Below the pieces are notes generated by a model, which made no database searches, was not told the origin of the DNA, and saw nothing but the letters and a program-made list of their open reading frames with translations. Positions 33,797 through 42,312 of a stretch of DNA of 55,533 nucleotides are shown here, in pieces. Made by a program: the position numbers and the translations under genes. Positions within the stretch are counted from its first letter, which is position 1; every line of letters begins with the position of its first letter. Source of the DNA: an uncultured Prevotella sp. (lineage in GTDB: Bacteria; Bacteroidota; Bacteroidia; Bacteroidales; Bacteroidaceae); assembly GCA_946186115.1 (NCBI GenBank), contig CAMHLV010000010.1:1-55533 (forward strand), read 5' to 3'.

Positions 33797-34438
33797 ATGA
33801 GAAATTATATTTTAGCCGACAATCAGGAACTGACGCGCTACGCGTTGGAGAGTCTTCTTCAGAAAGAGGAAGAGAACGTAGTGTTTCGTGCCTTCGACAG
33901 AGCCGGACTCGTAGAACTACTTAGGGAGTACGAGAATGCGGTAGTGATTTTGGACTACACGCTATTCGACTTTGCTGATGAGGAACAGCTGCTCATTATT
34001 GCCGAGCGCTTCAACCTGTCTGACTGGATACTCATCAGCGATGATCTGACCCCTCAGTTCATGCGTCGTGTCGTATATTCCTCCCACCAGTTCAGCGTGG
34101 TATTCAAGGATGGTCCCCTCAGTGAGGTCCGTGATGCTTTGAATGCTGTGAATCGTCATACGCGCTATCTTAGTCAGCGTGCCCTCGAAACCATCATCAT
34201 CCAGCAGCAGGAAGAGGAGACTCCTAATATCTTGACGCAGACGGAAACGGAGATTGTGAAGTCAATAGCTCTGGGAAAGACCACGAAGGAGATTGCTGCC
34301 GAGCGCTTCTCCAGCATCCACACCGTCACTACCCATCGAAAGAACATCTTCCGCAAATTGGGCATCAACACAGCGCACGAAGCGGTAAAGTACGCACTTC
34401 GTGCTGGGTTAATAGATCCGTCAGAGTTCTATATCTGA
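33797..34438 (+). CDS. Orphan NarL/LuxR-type response regulator
   Basis: A 213-residue protein with a receiver-like domain and a C-terminal LuxR helix-turn-helix. The receiver holds an acidic residue in ILADNQE and a likely phosphoacceptor Asp in VVILDYTLFD. A basic residue in VVFKDG occupies the usual conserved-lysine area. The DNA-binding part is LTQTETEIVKSIALGKTTKEIAAERFSSIHTVTTHRKNIFRKLGINTAHEAVKYAL. No histidine kinase is nearby, so its partner is unknown. It stands alone between metY and cysK, with its own promoter and tandem terminators, which suggests a link to sulfur metabolism or stress; that is inference. Confidence 0.85.
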   Translation: MRNYILADNQELTRYALESLLQKEEENVVFRAFDRAGLVELLREYENAVVILDYTLFDFADEEQLLIIAERFNLSDWILISDDLTPQFMRRVVYSSHQFSVVFKDGPLSEVRDALNAVNRHTRYLSQRALETIIIQQQEEETPNILTQTETEIVKSIALGKTTKEIAAERFSSIHTVTTHRKNIFRKLGINTAHEAVKYALRAGLIDPSEFYI

Positions 34439-34489
34439 GGCAATATCGGCCAGAAGGCTGACCGCAGGAATTTTGATGCTGATGAGCGG

Positions 34490-34531
34490 AATTCTGACCA
34501 TCAGAATTTTTTTTCTGACCATCAGAATTTT
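34490..34531 (+). terminator. Tandem terminators after the response regulator
   Basis: Hairpin 1: AATTCTGA (34490-34497), CCA loop, TCAGAATT (34501-34508), then T-run. Hairpin 2 repeats the design: TTCTGA (34513-34518), CCA, TCAGAA (34522-34527), TTTT. The two share the sequence CTGACCATCAGAATTTT. Confidence 0.85.
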
Positions 34532-34615
34532 GCTAATCAACGTAGTAACTTTTAGTAACCATGAAATTGGCAGCTCGCGCGTGCGCGTTTAATGGATAGC
34601 GAATAATCTGTTTAT

Positions 34616-34665
34616 CCTACACCCGCGACACCCATAGCACCTGAACTGGGTGTTGTGGGTGTAGG
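34616..34665 (+). promoter_or_regulatory. Long hairpin in the gap upstream of cysK
   Basis: CCTACACCC (34616-34624) pairs with GGGTGTAGG (34657-34665), GCG with TGT through wobbles, and ACACCC (34628-34633) with GGGTGT (34648-34653): 18 stacked pairs around a 14-nt loop. No T-run follows. It lies upstream of the cysK promoter, so it is not part of the cysK mRNA. Function unknown. Confidence 0.6.
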
Positions 34666-34698
34666 TCCGTCTTACGGTTCATCTTCCGTAGTCGGCTG

Positions 34699-34720
34699 AT
34701 ATACCAAACGTTTGGTATAT
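34699..34720. promoter_or_regulatory. Perfect 22-bp palindrome upstream of the cysK promoter
   Basis: Arms ATATACCAAAC and GTTTGGTATAT meet without spacer. The site ends 20 bp before the -33 box of cysK. This is the form expected of an operator for a dimeric regulator. Confidence 0.65.
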
Positions 34721-34740
34721 GAAATGACATGATAGGGGGA

Positions 34741-34771
34741 TTGTGGGACAGGCATAATCGCCGTACCTTTG
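34741..34771 (+). promoter_or_regulatory. Promoter of cysK
   Basis: TTG at 34741-34743, spacer 20, TACCTTTG at 34764-34771. The start of transcription should be near 34778, giving a ~50-nt leader. Confidence 0.8.
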
Positions 34772-34826
34772 CCGACGGAAACATTGAACAATATACATTA
34801 TTTATTAATTATAAAAGGATAAGATT

Positions 34827-35774
34827 ATGGCAAAGATTGCAAAACAGCTGACTGAGCTCGTCGGCAACACACCACTATTAGAGCTCAACAAGATTTCCAA
34901 GGCAAAGGGTGTTGAGAGTCCCATTATAGCCAAGGTAGAGTTTTTCAACCCCGGTGGCAGCGTCAAGGACCGTATTGCGCTGGCCATGATTGAGGATGCG
35001 GAGGCCAAGGGCATTTTGAAGCCCGGTGCAACCATCATTGAGCCTACTAGCGGAAACACGGGTGTAGGATTGGCACTGGTATCTGCCGTCAAGGGCTACC
35101 ATCTTATCCTTACCATGCCCGAAACCATGAGTGTGGAGCGTCGTAACCTTGTTAAGGCCTATGGTGCCGAGGTACGCCTGACTTCTGGCAAAGACGGCAT
35201 GCCTGGTGCCATCCGCGCTGCTGAGGAGCTGCGTGACAGCATTCCCGGTAGCGTCATTCTGCAGCAGTTTGAGAATGCTGCCAACCCTGCTAAGCACTAT
35301 GCCACAACAGGCCCTGAGATCTGGCGTGACACTGACGGACAGGTGGATATCTTCATAGGTGGCGTAGGTACTGGCGGTACCATCAGCGGTGCTGGTAAGT
35401 ATCTGAAGGAGCAGAACCCCAATGTGAAGATCATTGCCGTGGAACCGAAGTCAAGCCCAGTGCTGAATGGCGGTCAGAGCGGTCCCCACAAGATTCAGGG
35501 CATCGGTGCGGGCTTTATCCCCAAGACCTACGATGCCAATGTAATAGATGAGGTGTTCGACGTGGAGAACGATGATGCCATCCGCACAGGTCGTGAGGTG
35601 GCTCAGCAGGAAGGTCTGCTGGTTGGTATCTCTGCTGGTGCAGCCTTATATGCTGCCATTCAGGTGGCCAAGCGCCCCGAAAACAAGGGTAAGAAGATTG
35701 TAGCGCTGCTGCCTGACACTGGCGAACGCTACCTCTCTACTGTGCTCTATGCCTTTAATGAGTATCCTCTATAA
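34827..35774 (+). CDS. cysK: Cysteine synthase A (O-acetylserine sulfhydrylase)
   Basis: A 315-residue PLP enzyme that makes cysteine from O-acetylserine and sulfide. The Schiff-base lysine is in [17 protein letters not shown]. Other signatures are [35 protein letters not shown], the phosphate-binding [16 protein letters not shown] and [11 protein letters not shown]. Length is typical of CysK. It has its own promoter with a palindrome and a long hairpin upstream, implying dedicated control. It ends 7 bp from the converging nrdG gene. Confidence 0.96.
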   Translation: MAKIAKQLTELVGNTPLLELNKISKAKGVESPIIAKVEFFNPGGSVKDRIALAMIEDAEAKGILKPGATIIEPTSGNTGVGLALVSAVKGYHLILTMPETMSVERRNLVKAYGAEVRLTSGKDGMPGAIRAAEELRDSIPGSVILQQFENAANPAKHYATTGPEIWRDTDGQVDIFIGGVGTGGTISGAGKYLKEQNPNVKIIAVEPKSSPVLNGGQSGPHKIQGIGAGFIPKTYDANVIDEVFDVENDDAIRTGREVAQQEGLLVGISAGAALYAAIQVAKRPENKGKKIVALLPDTGERYLSTVLYAFNEYPL

Positions 35775-35781
35775 GTTGTTG

Positions 35782-36267
35782 TTAAGCCAACTGAGCTGTC
35801 TGCTGTCGCCAAAAGCGATAGGTGATATCCTCAAAGTTACCGTCTTCCTTTTGACGATAGAGACGCTGGTTGGTAGTTGGCGACTTTAGTGGACCAAGAT
35901 GCTTGATGAATGGGCCGATTTTGATAAAATCAAAGTCGGCCTTATTTACTACCGCAGGGATACGGATGCGGCCGCTATACCATGCCACATGGAACTGCGG
36001 ATGAAACTCATGGATATATTGCGCCAGCTGGTTAACACCTTTCGGGTCACAGTCGCCGCCCATGAATGCAATGCAGGTGATGTCGGTGCCATATTGACTT
36101 ACGAAATCATCGATAGCGTCGGTGTTGAGTGGCATGCCGATGTCTTCCCAGAGGTAATGACTATGACACCCCGGGCAGTGACACGGGCAATTTGATATAT
36201 TAATTGCCAGTGTCACTTCGTCGGGTATTTCTTGGAATACGATGCCAGTGTTTACGTATTTCAGCAT
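35782..36267 (-). CDS. nrdG: Anaerobic ribonucleotide reductase activating protein (radical SAM)
   Basis: A 161-residue radical-SAM enzyme that makes the glycyl radical on NrdD. The cluster-binding cysteines are in SNCPCHCPGCHSHYLWEDIG (CxxxCxxC), with FMGGDCDPKGVNQLAQYI after it for SAM binding. Length is typical. It starts 3 bp after the nrdD stop codon, so the two are translated from one mRNA. Confidence 0.94.
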   Translation of the reverse strand: MLKYVNTGIVFQEIPDEVTLAINISNCPCHCPGCHSHYLWEDIGMPLNTDAIDDFVSQYGTDITCIAFMGGDCDPKGVNQLAQYIHEFHPQFHVAWYSGRIRIPAVVNKADFDFIKIGPFIKHLGPLKSPTTNQRLYRQKEDGNFEDITYRFWRQQTAQLA

Positions 36268-36270
36268 GGC

Positions 36271-38376
36271 TTAAACGTTGTTGTCGGCATGTGCGTAGAA
36301 TCGACGTGCGGCTTCTTCCTGGCGCGGCTGTGAGAAATTCGAAACGCGCTTCAGATAGCCGATGATGCGGGTCATATAGTCCACATTCTTAGAGTGGCAG
36401 TGGGGGCATTCATGCAGATATCGCTTGTCGATGTGTCCGCACTCGTTGCACACTGTGTTGGGAATATTGAATGTGAAGTAGTTGCATCCCTCCTGGGCAG
36501 CAACTTTCAGCAGATGCAGGTACTGCTGTTTTGAAAGATGCTCTTCTAAGTTCATGTGCAGTGCCGATCCTCCTGTCAGATGCTCGATATAAGGAGCTCC
36601 GTGCAGCTTGAACTTGTCGATAACGCTTAGTGAGTCGTCCTCTACTACGTAGAAGTATGAATTGTAACAGTCGCGTGGTACGAAGTAGCCGTCCTCACGG
36701 TCCCACTTGGCATGTTTAACACCGACATTCTCTGCAGGAATCATTTCGCAGTTGAACATGACATCCTTCGTGCGGTACTGCTTGTTATATTTTTCGATTA
36801 ATCCTAAGATGCCCTGCACGAACTTCTTGTAGTCTTCGTTGGGCGTAATCTTAAGTCCCATGAACTCGGCAGCCTCTACCAGTCCGTTGATTCCTATGGT
36901 CAGGTATTGGCGACTGATATTGATGTATCCTGCATCGAACAGTGGCAGCATGCCATGGCTCTGCAGTTCTTTCAGATTCTCGTTGTATGCCAGCTGCACC
37001 TTGTGGCAAAGATCGATGATAGTGCCGAGGTACTCCAAGTAGTCGAGTTTGTGGTTTACGGCATACTGGATGCAGCGGTTAAGATTGATAGTGAGAACAG
37101 ACTTTGAACCTGTAGATACACCACCAGCACCAAGGGTATAGCTGAAGCCGTTGTCGGTTATTTCATTGCGCAGGCGGCAGCACGACGACAGAGAGTCGGC
37201 ATTGTCACTCATGTAGGTGAAGAAAGAATGGCCCTCGGAATACATTTCTGCTGTGAAGTCGCCCCATTCCTTGTCTTTGCACTCACCGTTCTCATCTACT
37301 AAGAGAGCCATTGTTTCAACAGGGAATGTTAGCAGGGTCTTGGTACGCTCCTGGTTGAACCATTTCATGAAGCGCTTCTGCAACCAAGAGAGGCTTTCCC
37401 AATCTGGCTGTGATCCGTCTGGGAAATAGAACTCGCCAAAAATACTCTCAAAGTAGTAACGGTCGTAGTATGCTACGTTCCAGAAAACTGCCTGGTAGTT
37501 GCGAGCACCTGTCGGCTGGTTCAGCGTGTACACAATCTGCTCGAAATAGTCGGTAATGACCTTGTCTATGGTGCGTTTCTTCAGGCTCAGGTCTGCCTGT
37601 TCGTCAGCTCGCTTCCAATAGTCCTGACCGTATTCCTTGCCGATGAAATAGTTCATGTACATAAGGAATTCTGGTGTGGCACAGGCACCGCTCAGCATTG
37701 AACTTACCATGAATACCATGTTTACAAAGCCTCCGGCAAATGACTTCAGGTTGGTGGGAGCAGTAGAGTTGCCACCTATGGCCTGCGTGCCGCCGATAAG
37801 CCAAGGATACATGGTGATGGATGCACAATAATTGGCCAGTGAAGTCTCGTCGTTCTTATATATAAAATGGTGGGTGAGCTTGTCGATGTATTCGTCTGCA
37901 AGCTGCTTGCCATACATCTTCTTTATACGGTCTGTGAGCAGACGTCTGTTCAGACGTATGAAACCCGACTTGGGCAGTTCGCCTATCAGGGTGGCAATAT
38001 TTTTGTGTTCAACGTTGGCATTGGCATCATATTTTGAACCCGTTGCAGCATTTACAGAATCGCAATACTCAGACAGGAACTGTAGTTTCTGCAAAGTCTC
38101 ACGGTCTTCGGTATGTGCCTGGCGATAGAGCATAAACGACTTAGCAACCTTGTAGAAACCTTCGCGCATCAGAGCCTCTTCCACCTGGTTCTGGATATCT
38201 TCAACGGTGATGTCATCCTTAATATCCAAGTGACTGAGGATACGTGAGATTGTTCCAAGGTCGGCTGGTACACTCACACTTTCGAATGCTTTAACGATAG
38301 CATTCATGATTTTGTCCAACGAGAACTGGTCTTTTGAACCGTCACGTTTAGTAATGGTAAAATTCTTAATTTCCAT
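36271..38376 (-). CDS. nrdD: Anaerobic ribonucleoside-triphosphate reductase
   Basis: A 701-residue class III reductase supplying dNTPs without oxygen. An ATP-cone occupies ~1-95 (ITKRDGSKDQFSLDKIMNAIVKAFE). Near the C-terminus a Zn-binding four-cysteine site (CNECGHIDKRYLHECPHCHS) precedes RIIGYLKRVSNFS, whose glycine should carry the radical. GGAGGVSTGSKSVLTINLNR-like text in the middle is typical (here TLGAGGVSTGSKSVLTINL). It has a ~180-nt leader with repeated hairpins and its own promoter. Confidence 0.95.
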   Translation of the reverse strand: MEIKNFTITKRDGSKDQFSLDKIMNAIVKAFESVSVPADLGTISRILSHLDIKDDITVEDIQNQVEEALMREGFYKVAKSFMLYRQAHTEDRETLQKLQFLSEYCDSVNAATGSKYDANANVEHKNIATLIGELPKSGFIRLNRRLLTDRIKKMYGKQLADEYIDKLTHHFIYKNDETSLANYCASITMYPWLIGGTQAIGGNSTAPTNLKSFAGGFVNMVFMVSSMLSGACATPEFLMYMNYFIGKEYGQDYWKRADEQADLSLKKRTIDKVITDYFEQIVYTLNQPTGARNYQAVFWNVAYYDRYYFESIFGEFYFPDGSQPDWESLSWLQKRFMKWFNQERTKTLLTFPVETMALLVDENGECKDKEWGDFTAEMYSEGHSFFTYMSDNADSLSSCCRLRNEITDNGFSYTLGAGGVSTGSKSVLTINLNRCIQYAVNHKLDYLEYLGTIIDLCHKVQLAYNENLKELQSHGMLPLFDAGYINISRQYLTIGINGLVEAAEFMGLKITPNEDYKKFVQGILGLIEKYNKQYRTKDVMFNCEMIPAENVGVKHAKWDREDGYFVPRDCYNSYFYVVEDDSLSVIDKFKLHGAPYIEHLTGGSALHMNLEEHLSKQQYLHLLKVAAQEGCNYFTFNIPNTVCNECGHIDKRYLHECPHCHSKNVDYMTRIIGYLKRVSNFSQPRQEEAARRFYAHADNNV

Positions 38377-38485
38377 TTTATATTTTTTTCTTTCTTAGTT
38401 ATTGTCGTTAATTGTAGGTTATAGTTGTTTCCTGCTCACCTAGTACTTCCTAAAACAAGCAAACTTATTGGCTTTGCTGAGTAAG

Positions 38486-38546
38486 AAAGTTTTCCGTTTC
38501 GGACAACTTTTCGACTCGCGATTCCAAAAAAGTTTTCCGTTTTGGA
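38486..38546 (-). promoter_or_regulatory. Repeated hairpin elements in the nrdD leader
   Basis: AAAGTTTTCCGTTTCGGA (38486-38503) and AAAGTTTTCCGTTTTGGA (38529-38546) differ at one base and lie 43 bp apart. In the mRNA each can fold into a small hairpin (TCCG-AAA-CGGA; TTTCC-AAAAC-GGAAA). They lie between the start of transcription and the ATG, in a 329-bp gap otherwise free of genes. Confidence 0.6.
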
Positions 38547-38562
38547 AATTTCGAATCGGATG

Positions 38563-38570
38563 CAAAGGTA
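38563..38570 (-). promoter_or_regulatory. -7 box of the nrdDG promoter
   Basis: Minus-strand TACCTTTG followed by CATCC. The -33 box is not well placed. The resulting leader is about 180 nt. Confidence 0.65.
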
Positions 38571-38705
38571 CAAAATATACCTGAACAAAGGGCAATTTTT
38601 GGAGAGAAAAATATGCAAAAAATAGTTAATTCGATATGGCTGATTACTATTTGCATGACTATACGTCTTTTATATATAATAAGATAACAAATTAGTTTAA
38701 AGCGT

Positions 38706-39599
38706 ATGAACAATAGTAAATATCGTGGAGTGGTGGTGCCTATGGTCACCCCAGTTACTCAGGATGGGCGCCTTGATGTTGAGGCTGTAGTGAGGATTAT
38801 TGATTTTTTTGCAGATAGTAGCGTTTCGCCTCTGCTTATGGGAACGACTGGCGAGGGTAACTCGGTCAGTCAGGCCGACGGACAGCTGTTCGTTGAAACG
38901 GCTGTGAAGGCTGCCAGTGGGCGTATTCTTATATATGCAGGACTGACTGGCAATTGCTTCTCAGAACAGGTGCGCCAGGCAGAAGTTTATACAGCTTTGG
39001 GTGCTGATGTTATCGTCGCTACATTGCCTACGTACTATGCGCTGACTGACGAGCAGATGTTTGAATACTACAATACGCTAGCCGATTGTATCACGGGTCC
39101 ATTGATGCTTTACAATATTCTGGCAACGACACACATGTCGATTCCTGTTGATGTTATTCGTAGGCTGGCCGATCATCCGAACATTGTGGGACTGAAAGAT
39201 TCTGAGCGCGACTTGGAACGTATGGCGCAATGTATTGAAATAGCCCGAGAGCGCGACGACTTTGCCTATTTCTGCGGTTGGGCAGCACAGTCGGCTCACT
39301 CTTTGGAACTTGGCGGAAATGGTATTGTGCCATCTACGGGAAATTTTGTACCCGAAATGTTCGGCCAATTGTTCGATGCAGCCCTTCGTGGTGACTGGGA
39401 TACGGCCAACCGTCTGCAGGATGAAACGAACGAGATAGCGAAGATTTATCAAAAAGACCGTACGCTGGGTCAATCACTCACTGCCTTAAAGGTAATGATG
39501 CAGACCAAGGGGCTTTGTGATCCATGGATGCTGATGCCTCTGACGAGACTGTCAGCAGAAGAGGAACAAGCTATTAAGGACAAATTGAAATTAGTATAA
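38706..39599 (+). CDS. Dihydrodipicolinate synthase/N-acetylneuraminate lyase-family aldolase
   Basis: A 297-residue class I aldolase-fold protein. It has the family GTTGE motif (residues 46-50, LLMGTTGEGNS), the catalytic Tyr136 in MLYNI and the Schiff-base Lys164 in GLKDSERD. The family cleaves or forms bonds to pyruvate; members act on dihydrodipicolinate, sialic acid, 2-keto-3-deoxy sugar acids and others. The neighbours are catabolic (symporter, alcohol dehydrogenase, PdxA2, DUF1537 kinase), so a role in lysine synthesis is unlikely, and a 2-keto-3-deoxy acid aldolase is my best guess. It is the first gene of the operon; the next starts 8 bp later. Confidence 0.82.
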   Translation: MNNSKYRGVVVPMVTPVTQDGRLDVEAVVRIIDFFADSSVSPLLMGTTGEGNSVSQADGQLFVETAVKAASGRILIYAGLTGNCFSEQVRQAEVYTALGADVIVATLPTYYALTDEQMFEYYNTLADCITGPLMLYNILATTHMSIPVDVIRRLADHPNIVGLKDSERDLERMAQCIEIARERDDFAYFCGWAAQSAHSLELGGNGIVPSTGNFVPEMFGQLFDAALRGDWDTANRLQDETNEIAKIYQKDRTLGQSLTALKVMMQTKGLCDPWMLMPLTRLSAEEEQAIKDKLKLV

Positions 39600-39607
39600 A
39601 TAGCACG

Positions 39608-41164
39608 ATGCACTGGATTGATTATATCATAGTTCTTGTGTCGATACTTGCTGCTGTAGGAATGGGTATGTATTTTGCCCATCGGCAGAAAGACACTTCA
39701 ACTTACTTTGCCGGAGGTGGAAAGATTCCTGCATGGGCTGTGGGTATATCCATCTTTGCGACGCTAATATCAAGTGTGACATTCCTTGCCTATCCGGGTG
39801 CAGCGTATGCTGACAACTGGATACTGTTGGTACAGGGACTCATGGTGCCTATAGTCCTGGTGGCTCTTATTGGCATTATTGTTCCGCTGTTTCGCAAGGT
39901 CATACGCTTGTCAACCTATGAATATTTCGAACGCCGCTTCGGTCTTTTTGCCCGTCTTTACTCTTCGTTGGCATTCACCCTGGGGCACTTCTCGAAGGCT
40001 GGCACTGTTTTCTTCCTTGTGTCAATGGCTTTGGCTACGTTCTTGAACATCAACATCTATACCATAGTGCTTGTGTTGGGTATAACCATTATTATACTGA
40101 CGCTGCTTGGTGGTATGGAGGCCATAGTGTGGATGGATGTTGTGCAGGGAGCCCTGCTGATTGGAGGAGGAGTAATTTGCATACTTATCCTGATGTTCGG
40201 CATTGACGGTGGACCGTCGGAACTCTTTTCCATAGCTTCGCAATACGACAAGATTTCGTTTGGACCATATGATTGGGACCTTACTCAGTTGACGTTCCTC
40301 GTGATGGTGCTCAATGGTATCTTCTATGCCTTGCAGAAATACGGCACTGATCAGACTATCGTTCAGCGCTATCTGGCAGCCAAGAATGACAAGGAAGCCA
40401 AGAAGGCTGCATATATCGGTGTGCTGATGTCAGTACCTATCTGGGCTTTGTTCATGTTTATTGGCACGGCACTCTTCGCCTATTATCATGCACAGGGTGC
40501 ACCGTTGCTGCCCGCAGATATCAAGGCCGACGAGGTGTTCCCGTATTTCATAGCTCACGAATTGCCTGTAGGTATCCGTGGACTGATTATTTCAGCCTTG
40601 GCAGCAGCAGCCATCTCGTCACTCGATGCCGACCTCAACTGTCTGTCGGCTATTGCCGTTCAAGACTACTATGTTCGTTTCCGTAAACACTCCACCGACA
40701 CCCAGCAGCTGCGATTCGGCAAGTGGATGGTGGTCATTGCCGGTGCCGGAGCCATAGGTGTAGCTTGTTTATACATCTCATGGGGCGGAGAAGGTGTACT
40801 TGGTGCCTTGTTCGCTCTGTATGCCATTTTCTCTGCTGGTATTGTCGGCATCTTCATGCTTGGACTTTTCTCTCGCCGGGCCAATAAGCAGGGGTTGTAT
40901 ATCGGAATAGCAGCAGCAGTATTGTTCACAGCCTACGCTGTGCTGACTTCCACTAAGGTAGATATTCACGGTACGGGTGTCAAAGAGACGTTGCTCGATT
41001 TGGGCGAATGGAATTTCTCCCACCACAAGTATATGCTTGGCGTATATTCGCATCTTATCGTCCTTGTCGTCGGCTACCTGGCAAGCTTCTTTTTCAAGAC
41101 CCCGCTTGCCGATAAGGAACTAACCATTTTCGGATATTTAGAAGAAAGAAAAAAGAACCATTAA
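39608..41164 (+). CDS. Sodium:solute symporter (SSS family)
   Basis: A 518-residue inner-membrane protein with about 13 helices and the SSS signature: YFAHRQKDTSTYFAGGGKIPAWAVGISIFATLISSVTFLAYPGAAYADNW at the start, then FERRFGLFARLYSSLAF and ALQKYGTDQTIVQRYLAAKNDKEAKKAAY. Members import sugars, sialic acid, or organic acids with Na+. In this operon it presumably brings in the sugar acid that the other enzymes degrade. The dehydrogenase gene starts 1 bp after its stop codon. Confidence 0.9.
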   Translation: MHWIDYIIVLVSILAAVGMGMYFAHRQKDTSTYFAGGGKIPAWAVGISIFATLISSVTFLAYPGAAYADNWILLVQGLMVPIVLVALIGIIVPLFRKVIRLSTYEYFERRFGLFARLYSSLAFTLGHFSKAGTVFFLVSMALATFLNINIYTIVLVLGITIIILTLLGGMEAIVWMDVVQGALLIGGGVICILILMFGIDGGPSELFSIASQYDKISFGPYDWDLTQLTFLVMVLNGIFYALQKYGTDQTIVQRYLAAKNDKEAKKAAYIGVLMSVPIWALFMFIGTALFAYYHAQGAPLLPADIKADEVFPYFIAHELPVGIRGLIISALAAAAISSLDADLNCLSAIAVQDYYVRFRKHSTDTQQLRFGKWMVVIAGAGAIGVACLYISWGGEGVLGALFALYAIFSAGIVGIFMLGLFSRRANKQGLYIGIAAAVLFTAYAVLTSTKVDIHGTGVKETLLDLGEWNFSHHKYMLGVYSHLIVLVVGYLASFFFKTPLADKELTIFGYLEERKKNH

Positions 41165-41165
41165 T

Positions 41166-42311
41166 ATGAAAGCAATTACACTATTGCAGCCGCAGAAGAT
41201 AATATTTGGTACAGGCTGCATTCAAACATTAGTTGAAGATTACAAGAAACTGGGCTTCGGGAAACTCTTTGTGCTGACAGCACCTCCTATTCGCCCGCTT
41301 ATTGAGGAGGCACTGGGAGACCTGCAGTCAGTAGGTGTCAGTATCGAGGTGTATCAAGACATCGTGGCAGAACCAACAGTCAATGACTTCAAGGCAATAT
41401 TGTCTTGTGCCCGTGATTTTGGAGCAGACAGTGTGATAGGTGTTGGCGGTGGCAGTGTGCTGGATGTGACAAAGTTGGTGGCAGCATTTATCAATAGCGA
41501 ACAGCATGTTGAAGACTGTTTCGGCACTGGTTTTATCAAGGCCAAGGGATTGTGGTTCGCTTGTCTGCCTACGACAGCAGGAACAGGTAGCGAGGTATCA
41601 CCTAATGCTATACTTCTTGATGAGCGCGACCATCTGAAGAAAGGAATTGTTTCGCCATATCTGATAGCAGATGCAGCCTACGTGGATCCAAAACTGACGT
41701 GGACAGTGCCTGCCAAGGTAACAGCCGATACTGGCATGGATGCCCTGACCCACTGCATTGAGGCTTATACCAACAAGTTTGCCCATCCTGCGGTTGACAT
41801 CTATGCCCTGAAAGGCATCCAACTAATCTCTGCCAATCTGGAACGTGCCGTAAAAGACGGCAAGGACGTTGAGGCTCGTGAGGCTTTGGCCCTCGGTTCG
41901 CTGTATGGCGGTCTGTGCCTTGGCCCTGTCAATACGGCGGCTGTGCATGCCCTGTCTTATCCTTTGGGTGGTGAGTTCCACATACCTCATGGTCTGTCAA
42001 ATGCCATCCTCTTGCCAAGTGTCATGAAATTCAACCGTCCTGCCAACTTGAAGCGTTATGCAGAGGTGGCTGTGGCACTTGGTTGTGAACCTGGAAAGGA
42101 TGATAACGAAACCGCCCAGCGGGGTGTTGATTATATTTATCAGCTGGCTGAAGCCGTAGGTATCCCTCAAAAGCTCACCGACCTCGGTATCCCTCAATCC
42201 GCTGTCGATGGCATGGCGAAGGCCGCCATGGAAGTGCAGCGCCTGCTGAAGAACAACCCGAGAGAAGTAACAGAGCAAGATGCTCGTGATATTTACAATA
42301 GTCTTTATTAG
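41166..42311 (+). CDS. Iron-containing (type III) alcohol dehydrogenase
   Basis: A 381-residue NAD(P)-dependent oxidoreductase. GVGGGSVLDVTKLVA binds the nucleotide. The metal site is made by DALTHCIEAYTNKFAHP, HALSYPLGGEFHIPHGLSNAILLP and nearby His/Asp residues. TTAGTGSEVSPNAIL is the usual family motif. Relatives reduce lactaldehyde, glycolaldehyde or 4-hydroxybutyrate semialdehyde, or oxidise sugar-acid alcohols. In this operon it may reduce the aldehyde released by the aldolase, or oxidise the imported acid. Confidence 0.9.
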   Translation: MKAITLLQPQKIIFGTGCIQTLVEDYKKLGFGKLFVLTAPPIRPLIEEALGDLQSVGVSIEVYQDIVAEPTVNDFKAILSCARDFGADSVIGVGGGSVLDVTKLVAAFINSEQHVEDCFGTGFIKAKGLWFACLPTTAGTGSEVSPNAILLDERDHLKKGIVSPYLIADAAYVDPKLTWTVPAKVTADTGMDALTHCIEAYTNKFAHPAVDIYALKGIQLISANLERAVKDGKDVEAREALALGSLYGGLCLGPVNTAAVHALSYPLGGEFHIPHGLSNAILLPSVMKFNRPANLKRYAEVAVALGCEPGKDDNETAQRGVDYIYQLAEAVGIPQKLTDLGIPQSAVDGMAKAAMEVQRLLKNNPREVTEQDARDIYNSLY

Positions 42312-42312
42312 T

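Noticed and set aside
42280..42312. Upstream start for the PdxA2-type gene
   Set aside because: These codons overlap the dehydrogenase gene and precede a perfect family N-terminus starting at 42313.
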